From the NCBI RefSeq assembly GCF_003391135.1, contig NZ_CP031455.1:2627501-2691500 (forward strand): a DNA stretch of 64,000 bases, given 5' to 3'. Shown piece by piece: positions 38,639 through 46,458 of the stretch. The notes under the pieces are model-generated. The model saw only the letters and a list, made by a program, of their open reading frames with translations. It was not told the origin of the DNA and searched no databases. How positions within the stretch are numbered: position 1 is the stretch's first letter; every line of letters starts with the position of its first letter. The position numbers and the translations under genes are program-made. The stretch comes from Streptoverticillium olivoreticuli subsp. olivoreticuli (GTDB lineage: Bacteria; Actinomycetota; Actinomycetes; Streptomycetales; Streptomycetaceae).

Positions 38639-38905
38639 TCACGGCACCGCGATCCATGCGGTGCCGTCATGCCGGATGCGGTCGTGTGCGGCGGTCCGCG
38701 AAGGCGTGCGCCAGGCCACGGCGCCCTCGGTGAACCGGCGTCGGGGCGGCAGGAGTTTGACGAGCGAGGTCCCGGCCATGATCAAGGTGGTCGCGGCGAC
38801 CACGGTGGCGAGGGCCTGGAAGCCGGAGCCGGGCCTCCTGGAAGAGAGGGCGGAGGCCCCGGCGGCGCCGACCGCGCCGAGGGGCGGCAGAGCTCCGTAC
38901 ATCAT
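38639..38905 (-). CDS. Small membrane protein of the glycosyltransferase locus
   Basis: This 88-residue protein starts MMYGALPPLGAVGAAGASALSS and has a hydrophobic segment at about 29-50 (FQALATVVAATTLIMAGTSLVKLL), possibly with a shorter one at about 3-18. A basic, hydrophilic tail of about 35 residues follows (PPRRRFTEGAVAWRTPSR). Its ATG overlaps the stop of the glycosyltransferase gene (ATGA at 38902-38905). Small partner proteins of membrane glycosyltransferases are known elsewhere, so it may assist that enzyme. No family was recognised. Confidence 0.7.
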   Translation of the reverse strand: MMYGALPPLGAVGAAGASALSSRRPGSGFQALATVVAATTLIMAGTSLVKLLPPRRRFTEGAVAWRTPSRTAAHDRIRHDGTAWIAVP

Positions 38906-40023
38906 GTGGCGCACCAGCGTTCCTCGCGCCGGTGGGCCATGTCCCACAAAGAGCGCAGGTAGACGGCGTGCTGGAACATGTCGTAGCCGAGTTCGACGGC
39001 GAGCGTGCCCGCGAGCACCTGCGACTTCCAGCCCGCGCCGCGGGCGGTGACGGTCTTCTCGGCGACGAAGACCAGGCCGACGGCTATCCAGAAGGGCGTG
39101 AACTCCGGGCGCCCGCGCTTCAGCATCCAGCCGGTGAAGAAGAGGTAGAGGGCGAGGAAGACCACGGACAGGCCCATGAAGCCCTGGCGGAGGAAGTAAG
39201 GGGCGGTGACCCGGGTCCAGCCGTAGTCGCGCAGGTTCTCCAGGGCCCCGCGCTGCCAGCGCAGCCGCTGGTGCCAGAGGGCGGGCAGGCTGGTCATGAC
39301 CTCGGTGACGACCGCGCAGCCCGGCGGGGAGACGGTGCGGTAGCCCAGCGTCCGGACGGCTTTGGTGATCTCGTCGTCCTCGGTGAGCGAGGCGAGGGAG
39401 TAGTAGGAGGTGCCGCCGCCGATGCGCCCGGCGAGCCGGGCGGCCTTGACCTCCCGCAGCGTACGGACGCGGAAGAGGGTGGCGGTGCCGGTGAGGACGT
39501 CGGCGCGGTAGCCGCGGCGGGCGATCTCGCGGGCGTACCGGTGGAACTCGATGCGCTGGAGGGCACCGAGGAGGCCGCCGCCGCGCTCCCCGTAGAAGAT
39601 GCCGCCGACCGCCCCGACGGTGCGGTCCATGGCCTCGACGGCGCTGGTGAGGAAGGCGGGCCGCAGGACGGTGTCGGCGTCCTGGACGAGGACGAAGTCA
39701 CCGGCCGCGAGCTCGTGCAGGAGGCTGTCCAGGGCCTGGTTGAGGGCGCCGGCCTTCTTGTGCCGGTTGAGGTGCGAGGCGATGACGGTCGCGCCGTTGG
39801 CGCGGGCGATCGCCGGGGTGTCGTCGGTGCAGTTGTCGGCCACCACGACGACGCGGTGCGGCGGGCGTTCCTGACGGTACAGGGCCGCGATCGACGCGGC
39901 GATGCGCTGAGCCTCGTTGTGGGCGGGGATCAGCGCCACGATGCGGGGCCCGGGGCCGGTGTCGTCCTGCCGTTCGGGGACGGGGACGCGGCGGGCTCTG
40001 CGGGCGATGCGCGGCCTTCGCAT
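38902..40023 (-). CDS. Membrane family 2 glycosyltransferase (processive type)
   Basis: This 373-residue protein has a cytoplasmic GT2 domain (about 30-270): IVALIPAHNEAQRIAASIAALYRQ, VVVVADNCTDDT, FVLVQDADTVLRPAFL (DAD motif), SLTEDDEITKAV (catalytic TED) and LWHQRLRWQRGALENL (QxxRW motif). Two to three membrane helices follow (about 285-305, 315-335). This is the arrangement of hyaluronan/cellulose/poly-N-acetylglucosamine synthases, so it probably makes and exports a polysaccharide. The ATG at 40023 has AGGAGTG upstream. Its product sugar is unknown. Same-strand neighbours are all parts of one locus. Confidence 0.88.
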   Translation of the reverse strand: MRRPRIARRARRVPVPERQDDTGPGPRIVALIPAHNEAQRIAASIAALYRQERPPHRVVVVADNCTDDTPAIARANGATVIASHLNRHKKAGALNQALDSLLHELAAGDFVLVQDADTVLRPAFLTSAVEAMDRTVGAVGGIFYGERGGGLLGALQRIEFHRYAREIARRGYRADVLTGTATLFRVRTLREVKAARLAGRIGGGTSYYSLASLTEDDEITKAVRTLGYRTVSPPGCAVVTEVMTSLPALWHQRLRWQRGALENLRDYGWTRVTAPYFLRQGFMGLSVVFLALYLFFTGWMLKRGRPEFTPFWIAVGLVFVAEKTVTARGAGWKSQVLAGTLAVELGYDMFQHAVYLRSLWDMAHRREERWCAT

Positions 40024-40157
40024 GAGGGTGCACTCCTGGAACCGTTGTCGCGGCGATGCTGTGGGTGGTGCCGTCGTCCTGGCGGCGCGGGCGGGGGTGC
40101 GGCGCACGGGGCGCCGCACCCCCCTGTGTCATCCCGGTCGGCCGGCCGACCGGCCGG

Positions 40158-41507
40158 TCACTTGGCGGGCTTGACGTCGATCGTGTCGCTCGCCGTGGCG
40201 AAGACCGGTTCGCCCAGCTGGATGCCGACCTGGAGCTGACCGCGGGCGGTGCCCTCGACCTGCAGGGCCGGGTACAGCGACACCCAGGCGTCCTTGCCGG
40301 GGCCGCTCGGCTCCAGGTTCAGCGCGACGGCGGGGCAGGTCAGGGTGCGCTGATCGGCCGACAGCACGCCCTGGGCGACGACCTCCCGGCTCTCGTCCGT
40401 CCACCGGGTGAAGGCCACGTGGTCCTCGGTGAAGCGCGTGCCCTCGGGGGCGGTGAAGACAATCTTGGTCGTCCCGATGGTGCGCTGACCGGTGTTGCGG
40501 ACGACGAACGGCGGGTAGACCCAGCGGTCCTGCCCGGCGGTCGCCTCCAGCCGCACCGTCTTGATGGTGGCGCGCAGCCCCGGGTCGATGGTGCGGGGCG
40601 CGGTGTAGCGGTAGTAGACGCTGCCGAGCTGGAAGGCGTCCTCCAGCTTGGCCGGGTCCCAGCCGATGGCGCTCGGCGAGCCGTCGGGGTTGAGGGCCTG
40701 GGGCCAGACCAGGAAGCGGTAGTAACCGGGCTTGTCCCCGAGCTGCCGCAGGTCGAGTGCGGGCAGGGTCACCTTGCGGCCCGTACCGGAGTCCTTGTGG
40801 CCCTCGGCCTTCTGCAGCTGCGGGGTGGGGGTGTAGTGGGACGGCGTGCCGTCCTCGTGCACCAGCTGGTAGTAGACGTGGTCGCTGTTGCTCCCCGCCA
40901 CGCCCTGCTCGCCCTGGCGCAGGTTGACCAGGTCGATGATGAACTTGTCACCGGGGATGCGGCCGTTGTCCGCCACGAAACCGAAGCCGGCCTGACTGTT
41001 GGGCGAGCCGCCCCAGTTGTTGTCGTAGGGCAGCCGCACGAACGGCCGGCCGACCTTCTCCGGGTCGCTCTTCTGCCAGGCCCCGGCGAGCACCTCGATC
41101 TCCGGGTTCGCCGTACGGACGTCCCCGCTGTCGAGGACGACGTCGACGCGGATCGGGTACTTACGGCTGTAGGCCGGACGGGGATCGGCGTCGACGTTGA
41201 GGTCACCGCGCAGGGTGAAGGTGATGAGGTCGGAGTCGTCGAGGAAGGTGAGGTCGATGACCTCGAACTCCTGGTCGATGCCACCGCGGCCGCGCTTGAC
41301 CTCGGCGGTGTTCATGTCCGCCTGGCCGTTGCCGGTGTAGGAGTACTTGATCTCCTTGATCTTCACCCCCATCGGCACCCGGATGCGGCCGTCGAAGCGG
41401 AACTCACTGTCCCAGGTGGCGAACCGGTTGGCATGACCGAGGGTGCGGATGCCGGTCCATTCGGGGTCCAACGTCACGGCCTCGGTGGGTAATACGGGCG
41501 TGCTCAT
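40158..41507 (-). CDS. Large beta-rich protein sharing a C-terminal domain with the Pro-Thr repeat protein
   Basis: This 449-residue protein starts MSTPVLPTEAVTLDPEWTGIRTLG with no signal peptide or membrane helix. It is rich in beta-type sequence. The C-terminal ~120 residues (FVVRNTGQRTIGTTKIVFTAPEGTRFTEDHVAF, LSADQRTLTCPAVALNLEPSGPGKDAWVSLYPALQVEG, IQLGEPVFATASDTIDVKPA) align by eye with those of the 37776-38603 product, including a single Cys. No family was recognised. Start ATG 41507 has AGGAG upstream. It is the first gene of the leftward locus. Confidence 0.8.
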   Translation of the reverse strand: MSTPVLPTEAVTLDPEWTGIRTLGHANRFATWDSEFRFDGRIRVPMGVKIKEIKYSYTGNGQADMNTAEVKRGRGGIDQEFEVIDLTFLDDSDLITFTLRGDLNVDADPRPAYSRKYPIRVDVVLDSGDVRTANPEIEVLAGAWQKSDPEKVGRPFVRLPYDNNWGGSPNSQAGFGFVADNGRIPGDKFIIDLVNLRQGEQGVAGSNSDHVYYQLVHEDGTPSHYTPTPQLQKAEGHKDSGTGRKVTLPALDLRQLGDKPGYYRFLVWPQALNPDGSPSAIGWDPAKLEDAFQLGSVYYRYTAPRTIDPGLRATIKTVRLEATAGQDRWVYPPFVVRNTGQRTIGTTKIVFTAPEGTRFTEDHVAFTRWTDESREVVAQGVLSADQRTLTCPAVALNLEPSGPGKDAWVSLYPALQVEGTARGQLQVGIQLGEPVFATASDTIDVKPAK

Positions 41508-42217
41508 GCGGATTTCTCTCCTCTTCGTCGAGAGTCAAGGGATTGGGGTCGGCGTGCTTTCGCATACGGTTTGCGGGAGTGTGCCCGACTCCGGGGCAGT
41601 GAGCGGCAATTCAATACTTCTCCGGAAGGGGCGTCAATTGCGCGGAAATTGATCTCGGCCACCGGCCGAGCGGGTCGGGGCGGCCGTTCAACTACCTCTC
41701 ACGTCACACCAGCAACTGTGTTCACCGCAGGAGTCACAGCGGACGCTGCCCATGGGGCACTTGGCGAGGCAGCAGAAGTATTGACCGCCCCTGGAGCGCG
41801 GCCGGTTTTTTCGGTCGCCGGGGCGAATAAGCGCCAACGTGCTTGTTTTGCGCCGTTTATCGACTGTCGACGCACGGGCCCTCTTGACAGCGCCTCGCCG
41901 CCACTGCCGGCTCAGTGGAACGGATGCGCAGGGTGGCGGTTCTCCACGGCTTTTCCCCTGCGCGGCCGCCCGGCGCCTCGTCCGGAATTCCCGCCCATCC
42001 CCCGTTGATCCCATAGGGCTGCGCGCCACCGTGGTCCTGATCCCGCCGTGAGGCCTGCCACATGACTGCTGCCCGCGGTGGGCGATTCGTCCGGTATCGC
42101 TGCCGCGGCGCGAGGCGCTCGGCTTGCGGCGGCGGATGCGGCGCCATGGTTCACCGCCGGGAGGTCGGCTGAAATCTCTTGGCGGGCTGCGGGGTACGGC
42201 GGGCGTTGAGCAATTGT
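41508..42217. other. 710-bp region without a recognisable gene
   Basis: This stretch upstream of the 41507 start has short open frames but none with a family match or good ribosome site. It is somewhat richer in A+T than the neighbours (runs such as GGTTTTTTCGG near 41800). A leftward frame at 41688-42029 ends in a Cys-rich tail, which may be chance. The promoter of the glycosyltransferase locus must lie near 41520-41640. It marks the start of the rearranged region. Confidence 0.5.
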
Positions 42218-42590
42218 TTATCCCGGATTCGGGGTGCGCGATTTCAGTGCGTCAGGTGCGCTTTTACGCAATGGTGGGCTTGCCGCTCGTTCACGACACC
42301 TCGGCCGCATCCCGAAAATTGACGTGACCGAGAGTTGGACCGGCGGCTCGCGTGCGTCCAGATCGTCCTCGTGCACACGGTAGGAGTCGGGATGCGGGAA
42401 GGCAGTGGTGAGCAGGTCGTAGTTGGTGCTTGAGTCCGCGTGCCAGCCCCAGCCCGCCCCGGATCGGGACAGGAGGTTCACCGCGCCGCCGGCGCTCTGC
42501 CGGAGCAGATACTCTCGGTACTGGTCCGGGAACGCGATGCCCAGCTCCGCCTCCGCTTCGCGGATATCCGCTTCGGACAGCGGCGGCGCC
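42218..42590 (-). pseudogene. Truncated SUKH (SMI1/KNR4) immunity-type gene
   Basis: On the leftward strand, from about 42590, the frame reads PLSEADIREAEAELGIAFPDQYREYLLRQSAGGAVNLL. The rest is ...TNYDLLTTAFPHPDSYRV. That is the N-terminal half of a SUKH domain, the largest immunity family of polymorphic toxin systems. No start codon fits: the frame runs back into the beta-lactamase gene. Near 42300 the similarity stops and 20 bases (42276-42295) match the small Cys-protein gene found at 44053 and 46908. So it is a fused remnant, cut at both ends. Confidence 0.65.
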
Positions 42591-42620
42591 GGGCAGGCAA
42601 CCCCCCACCGGGGCGGTGGA

Positions 42621-43826
42621 TCAGCCCACCGGCGTGCCGCACAGCGCGGAGTCGACGACCTGCTCCCGCTTCGTCCCTCCTGCGTTGCTCACCAGGAGGT
42701 AGCCGTTGGTCACCAGTGCCGCGTGCCGGCCGTCGTCGGTGGCGAAGGTCCCGGACGAGTGGCCGGTCAGCAAGTCGCCGAAGTGGCCCCAGGCCTGCCC
42801 GCCGCAGGACAGGTCGAGCCGCCACAGCCCGAGGCCGTAACCCATATTGGCGGGAAGACCGGGCATGGGCACCGTCGTACGCATCTGGGCCAGCATCGCC
42901 GGTGACACGAGTTTGCCGTCGGCCAGTGCCTGGTCGAACGCGGTCATGTCCTGTTCGGTCGAGGCCATGGCCCCGGCCGTGGCGAACTTGGACAGCTCCA
43001 CGGCGAAGGTCGCGTTGGTCCAGAGGAAGAACGGGCCCACCCGGCCGCCGAGATAGCCGGGCAGATACGGGTCGTCGAGCCTCCTGTCGCCGGCACGGGG
43101 GTAGGCGGTCCGGGTCAGGCCGAGTGGCTTGATGATCCTGGCGGTGATCGCGTCCCCGGCCGGCATGCCGGTGATCTGCTCGATCAGCATGCCGATCACC
43201 AGGTAGTCGACGTTGGAGTACCCCCAGCCGGCGCCCGGTGCGAACTGCGGGGGTTTGGTCAGCCCGGCACGGACCAGCTCCCGCAGGCTGTAGGTGCCGT
43301 CCGGGTTGGCCTTGGCATTGGTCACGTCGCGCGCGATTCCGCTGGTGTGCTGCAGGATCTGCCGTACCGAGATCTTGTTCCCGTCGTAGCCGTTGCCTGC
43401 GACAACGCCGGGCAGATACCGCTCGATCGGCGCGTCCAGCTCGACCTTGCCCTCGTCGACCAGTTGCAGGACCACGACCGCGGCGAACGTCTTGGTCTGA
43501 CTGGCGATGCGGAACTGGTCGTTGGGCCCGATGGGCCGCTTGGCGCCGGTGTCCGCGGTCCCGCTGTGCAGATCCCACGAGCCGACGCGGTTGCCGGCGT
43601 GGACAGCCGCACCCGGCCCGGCACCGACTTGATAGCTGTCGAGCAGTGCCTGGGTGTCGGCGTGGTCGGCGGCCGGCTGCGCCTGCGCCGACACGGCCGT
43701 CGTCATCGCCACGGCGGCGGCGATGACGACGGCCGCCAGCCGCGGTATGCCGCGGCGTCTGGTCGCCCTGCTGTCCCGACCGGATATTCCGGGCCCGCTC
43801 GGTCCCGAAGGGAAACAAGTCTTCAT
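42621..43826 (-). CDS. Secreted serine beta-lactamase/D-Ala-D-Ala carboxypeptidase family hydrolase
   Basis: This 401-residue class C-type serine hydrolase has an N-terminal signal (basic n-region RRRGIPR, then LAAVVIAAAVAMTTAVSAQAQ). The nucleophile motif is SQTK (FRIASQTKTFA), the YxN motif is in WGYSNVDY, and HSSG stands for the third motif (HxG). Length and order match R61-like DD-peptidases and esterases. The ATG at 43826 has GGGAG upstream. It is bracketed by rearranged immunity and toxin fragments, and by an 18-bp hairpin upstream. Substrate unknown. Confidence 0.9.
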   Translation of the reverse strand: MKTCFPSGPSGPGISGRDSRATRRRGIPRLAAVVIAAAVAMTTAVSAQAQPAADHADTQALLDSYQVGAGPGAAVHAGNRVGSWDLHSGTADTGAKRPIGPNDQFRIASQTKTFAAVVVLQLVDEGKVELDAPIERYLPGVVAGNGYDGNKISVRQILQHTSGIARDVTNAKANPDGTYSLRELVRAGLTKPPQFAPGAGWGYSNVDYLVIGMLIEQITGMPAGDAITARIIKPLGLTRTAYPRAGDRRLDDPYLPGYLGGRVGPFFLWTNATFAVELSKFATAGAMASTEQDMTAFDQALADGKLVSPAMLAQMRTTVPMPGLPANMGYGLGLWRLDLSCGGQAWGHFGDLLTGHSSGTFATDDGRHAALVTNGYLLVSNAGGTKREQVVDSALCGTPVG

Positions 43827-44052
43827 TGAGCTCCCGCTTTCCTAGGTTGACCTCGGCCCCGGGAGCGAGCACCGTTTCCCCGCACAGCGACGGTCCGGCC
43901 GGCGACGAACGCTCATGGGATTCCCCGCTCGCAGGGGCGGCGTGCCCATGAATAATCGCGTTCGCGCTGTCAGCGGGCCAGACCGCCGGACCGGCCACTT
44001 TGGCCGGTCCGGCGGTCTGCCTGGCAGCCATCACGCTCCTCCTCCTGAGGGA
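43827..44052. other. Non-coding gap holding a 19-bp perfect hairpin (43979-44019)
   Basis: Arms 43979-43997 and 44001-44019 are fully complementary around a CTT loop, an unusually long hairpin even here. It lies past the stop of the small gene at 44053-44268 on the leftward strand and would terminate it before the beta-lactamase gene. Nothing else is seen. Confidence 0.75.
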
Positions 44053-44268
44053 TCAGCTCAGCACTGTGTGGGCCTCGGTGTAGTGGCGGGCTTGCCGCTC
44101 GTTCACGGCCTTCAACTCGTCGAGGTCATCCGCGAACAAGGCCCGCCAGCCCTCGGCGTCCAGGCGCCGGCATTCCCCGCACGGGGGCTTCTGCGGACGC
44201 GGGGTGCAGGGCGGCCCACTGGTGTGGGGCAGCGGGACGACGACGGGCCAGGAGCGCGGGGCGTTCAC
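44053..44268 (-). CDS. Small Cys-containing protein, duplicate copy A
   Basis: This 71-residue protein starts MNAPRSWPVVVPLPH and holds PPCTPRPQKPPCGECRRLDAEG with three Cys, possibly a zinc knuckle. A helical end follows (ALFADDLDELKAVNERQARHYTEAH). It is nearly identical to the product at 46908-47132; only the C-terminal residues differ (TVLS here). The duplicated block (44068-44318 against 46932-47182) has about a dozen mismatches in 251 bases. Here the upstream DUF6415 partner survives only as its last ~50 bases. Function unknown. Confidence 0.65.
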   Translation of the reverse strand: MNAPRSWPVVVPLPHTSGPPCTPRPQKPPCGECRRLDAEGWRALFADDLDELKAVNERQARHYTEAHTVLS

Positions 44269-44296
44269 GGCGTGAGCTCCGCCCTGTGGTCACGGA

Positions 44297-44536
44297 GTGC
44301 CTGGGCCGACAGAGCCAGCCCCCTTCCGGCATGCGGGCGAATTCATCGAGAAGGGCGTCGCCGCGGAGGACATCCCGAAACACCTCAAGAATGCCCTGAC
44401 CGATGGCAAGACCGTCGGCCAACAGGGTGCCGACGGCGAACGACCGATCTACGAAGCCGTGTTCAATGGGAGAACCCACCGAGGCGCCATCACAGTGGGC
44501 GACAACGGTTTCATCGTAGGAGCGAACCCCGTATGA
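44297..44536 (+). CDS. Orphan polymorphic-toxin C-terminal domain
   Basis: This 79-residue frame contains FRHAGEFIEKGVAAEDIPKHL, RPIYEAVFNGRTHRGAITVGDN and GFIVGANPV. Short nuclease-type toxin tails at the end of large secreted proteins look like this (His-rich opening, IYEA strand, NGFIVGANP close). It has no carrier domain. The only start is GTG 44297, inside the duplicated DUF6415 remnant on the other strand. The domain begins just where that remnant ends (about 44319). Its stop overlaps the next gene start (ATGA), which encodes a probable immunity protein. Activity is not proven; it may be silent. Confidence 0.6.
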   Translation: MPGPTEPAPFRHAGEFIEKGVAAEDIPKHLKNALTDGKTVGQQGADGERPIYEAVFNGRTHRGAITVGDNGFIVGANPV

Positions 44537-45222
44537 GCCACCAGGACGAACCTCGTCATCTCCTCGTACGCGCAAGAGGAGACCGGTCGCCCCTGTACAC
44601 GTCGGATGCAGGGTTCTACGCAGACCCCGACGACTTCACCAGCGGTGTTCCGGTCGACGATCCAGGCCTGGGGCTTTCCGGGGACCTGGCGCACGGCCTG
44701 GTCTCTTGGTCCACGGCCCGCCCGCTGGGGGGCTTTGCCTCCCGTCCCCCGCTGCGCAAGCATGTCAAGAAGGGCTTGGAGCTCGTCCAGACGCTGGCGA
44801 AGCACTTGGGCCCCACGTGGGTCGTGCGCTACTGGGACGAACAACACGGCTCAGCGAAGTTCGTGTGCTGGGGATGCCAACGCCTGCATTGGACCCTCGA
44901 CGCACACGGTAATCCGCCTCATCCCCTCCACATGGTCGTCGAAGGCGAGTACAAGTGGGGTCCGCTCCGTGCGGAGGGGTTCGGCGATTTCATGCCGGAC
45001 GATCCAGCTGCCGCCCTCGGGCTCTCCGACGACCTGGTCGACGACTTGTACAAATGGTCGGCGGACTTCGACGCCAACATGAACCTGTACTTGGAGGAGC
45101 GTGACGGGGAAAAGGACGATGCCCGCCGCAGGGAACTGGACCGTCGCGGTGAGGAACTGACCGAACGGGTCGCTCGCGAGCTGGCCCCGGGCAGGACCGT
45201 GAGGTACGGCGGGCTCGCTTAG
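44533..45222 (+). CDS. Putative immunity protein for the orphan toxin domain
   Basis: This 229-residue soluble acidic protein overlaps the toxin frame by four bases. It shows LYTSDAGFYADPDDFTSGVPVDDPGLGLSGDLAHGLVSWS, a CWGC pair (FVCWGCQRLHW), and VEGEYKWGPLRAEGFGDFMPDDPAAALGLSDDLVDDLYKW. The C-terminal third is charged and helical. No family was recognised. Position, overlap and acidity fit an immunity role, as in toxin-immunity cassettes. An IS5-type end begins at its stop codon (about 45221). The alternative is an unrelated hypothetical protein. Confidence 0.6.
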   Translation: MSHQDEPRHLLVRARGDRSPLYTSDAGFYADPDDFTSGVPVDDPGLGLSGDLAHGLVSWSTARPLGGFASRPPLRKHVKKGLELVQTLAKHLGPTWVVRYWDEQHGSAKFVCWGCQRLHWTLDAHGNPPHPLHMVVEGEYKWGPLRAEGFGDFMPDDPAAALGLSDDLVDDLYKWSADFDANMNLYLEERDGEKDDARRRELDRRGEELTERVARELAPGRTVRYGGLA

Positions 45223-45450
45223 ACCGTGTCCTATGTGGTGAGGCGGACGAGTCGTTTATAGCAGCAGATCGCGGCTGCGAGCCCGAGAAAGGTCAGGTAG
45301 TTGCGGGAGCGCGTTCATAGCGGTGGTCGATGCCCTTGCGCGCGATGCGCACGCCGATGTGCTTCCCACGTGACCCTCGACCATGGGCTTCAGGGCTTGG
45401 CTGTCGTGGGTGTTGGCGGCGGAGACGCCGACCTCCTGGAGACAGGTCAC
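45221..45450 (-). pseudogene. Decayed IS5-family transposase remnant
   Basis: On the leftward strand the end reads RSRNYLTFLGLAAAICCYKRLVRLTT and stop (45231-45312), the usual C-terminus of Streptomyces IS5-type transposases. About 50 bases upstream another frame gives GVRIARKGIDHRYER, and near 45390-45440 a third gives SAANTHDSQALKPMVEG. The pieces are in order but shifted in frame, with the middle removed. The sequence GACCGTGTCCTATGTGG at 45223 resembles an IS end. The element cannot move by itself. Confidence 0.8.
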
Positions 45451-45557
45451 CGGCTGCCCCGCAGCCCTCTGACGGCAGCCGGCGAACGGTGACGACGCCG
45501 TCAGCTGTCGGATCGCTCAGCGGTAGTGGGCGGCCTTGCGGCGCCGGGAGGGCTCCA

Positions 45558-45695
45558 TCACGTCGGGTACCACCCGGCCTCCGACAGTTTGTCGTCCTTG
45601 AGGGGCTGCGGTGCGGCGATGGCCGGGGTGGCGAGGAGTCCGAGACCGGCCGCGGCGGTGACAGCGTGTCTGCGAGTTATGCCGGTGGGACTCAA
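45558..45695 (-). CDS. Short protein with Tat-like signal, possibly truncated
   Basis: A 45-residue frame starting at TTG 45695 reads LSPTGITRRHAVTAAAGLGLLATPAIAAPQPLKDDKL and soon ends. The RRHAVTAAAGLGLLA part resembles a twin-arginine signal. It begins a few bases after the stop of the membrane protein gene at 45700, with GAAGGG before it. What follows the signal is too short for a domain, so it may be the stub of an exported protein broken near the IS remnant. Confidence 0.35.
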   Translation of the reverse strand: MSPTGITRRHAVTAAAGLGLLATPAIAAPQPLKDDKLSEAGWYPT

Positions 45696-45699
45696 CGGG

Positions 45700-46182
45700 T
45701 CAGCCCTTCTTCCGTGTTGTCGTGCGCTGCTTGTAGTGGAGGATGGCGGAGGTGAGGGCGCAGGTGAGGGCGAGCAGCAGCAGGAGAGCGACGGTTGGGT
45801 TGATGTAGCCGGGGATGGCGATGGAGTAGTCGTGGCCATTCGATGTCTCGCACACGACACGCAGCGGGATGAAGTCGCCTCTGAGGCCGACCAGGGCCGG
45901 TGTTCCCGCAGGTTTCTGCTGCTCGCATCTGTGGGCCAGCTCCTGGTCTGCGAGGAAGAGGCTGTGGAGGCACCCCCATAGGTAGACGGCGAGCGCGGCG
46001 GCGGCTGTCAGCAGGGACAGGTCCCGGCATAGGCGGAAGGTTGTGTATTCCCGGCGGGCCTCGCGGGTGAGCCGTGAGCACAGGTACCCGGCCAGGCTCA
46101 GCAGGGTTGCCGCCCCGGCGGCCAGGACGGCGAGCATGGCGGCGAAGTCGTGCCCTTGCCAGGGGTTGGATGCCGTGATCAT
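45700..46182 (-). CDS. Hypothetical membrane protein
   Basis: This 160-residue protein has hydrophobic segments at about 15-36, 52-72 and 128-148. A loop between the second and third (about 73-127) carries two Cys (HRCEQQKPAG and VVCETSNG), probably on the outer face. The tail is basic (YKQRTTTRKKG). No family was recognised. It starts six bases after the stop of the 46189 gene, so the two are likely co-transcribed. Confidence 0.65.
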   Translation of the reverse strand: MITASNPWQGHDFAAMLAVLAAGAATLLSLAGYLCSRLTREARREYTTFRLCRDLSLLTAAAALAVYLWGCLHSLFLADQELAHRCEQQKPAGTPALVGLRGDFIPLRVVCETSNGHDYSIAIPGYINPTVALLLLLALTCALTSAILHYKQRTTTRKKG

Positions 46183-46188
46183 GATCTG

Positions 46189-46458
46189 TCAGGACTCGCG
46201 AATGATGCGGTTGTACTTCTCGAAGATGGCGTAAAGGGGCATCCGCAGCTTCGCGTCGGAGACTGCCTGGTCACCGAAGCCTTGGTAGCGGCGGAGGATC
46301 TCGAAGGTCTCGGTGTCGGTGTAGTCGAGTGCGGGGCGGCGTATGGGGGTTTCGGCATGGTCACCCGCCTTGCCGTCGGCTGCCCAGATGTGCAGGTGCG
46401 GGACGGTGGTCACGGCCAGCGCGGCGCAGCGAAGCCGTGCGACACCTAAGCCCGTCAT
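46189..46458 (-). CDS. Hypothetical 89-residue protein
   Basis: This frame has a hydrophobic, Ala/Val-rich start (GVARLRCAALAVTTVPHLHIW) and then a hydrophilic helical part (DYTDTETFEILRRYQGFGDQAVSDAKLRMPLYAIFEKYNRIIRES). A GGGGGATC sequence just before the ATG could serve as ribosome site. It precedes the membrane protein gene by six bases. I do not recognise it; its similarity class and even its start are uncertain. Confidence 0.5.
   Translation of the reverse strand: MTGLGVARLRCAALAVTTVPHLHIWAADGKAGDHAETPIRRPALDYTDTETFEILRRYQGFGDQAVSDAKLRMPLYAIFEKYNRIIRES

Noticed and set aside
41688..42029. Leftward frame with Cys-rich end (CDSCGEHSCWCD)
   Set aside because: Interesting tail, but no ribosome site, and the first two thirds are low-complexity basic sequence. 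Kept as intergenic.
42478..44034. 518-codon frame overlapping the beta-lactamase gene
   Set aside because: Shifted frame of a strongly supported serine hydrolase; the hairpin at 43979-44019 lies inside it.
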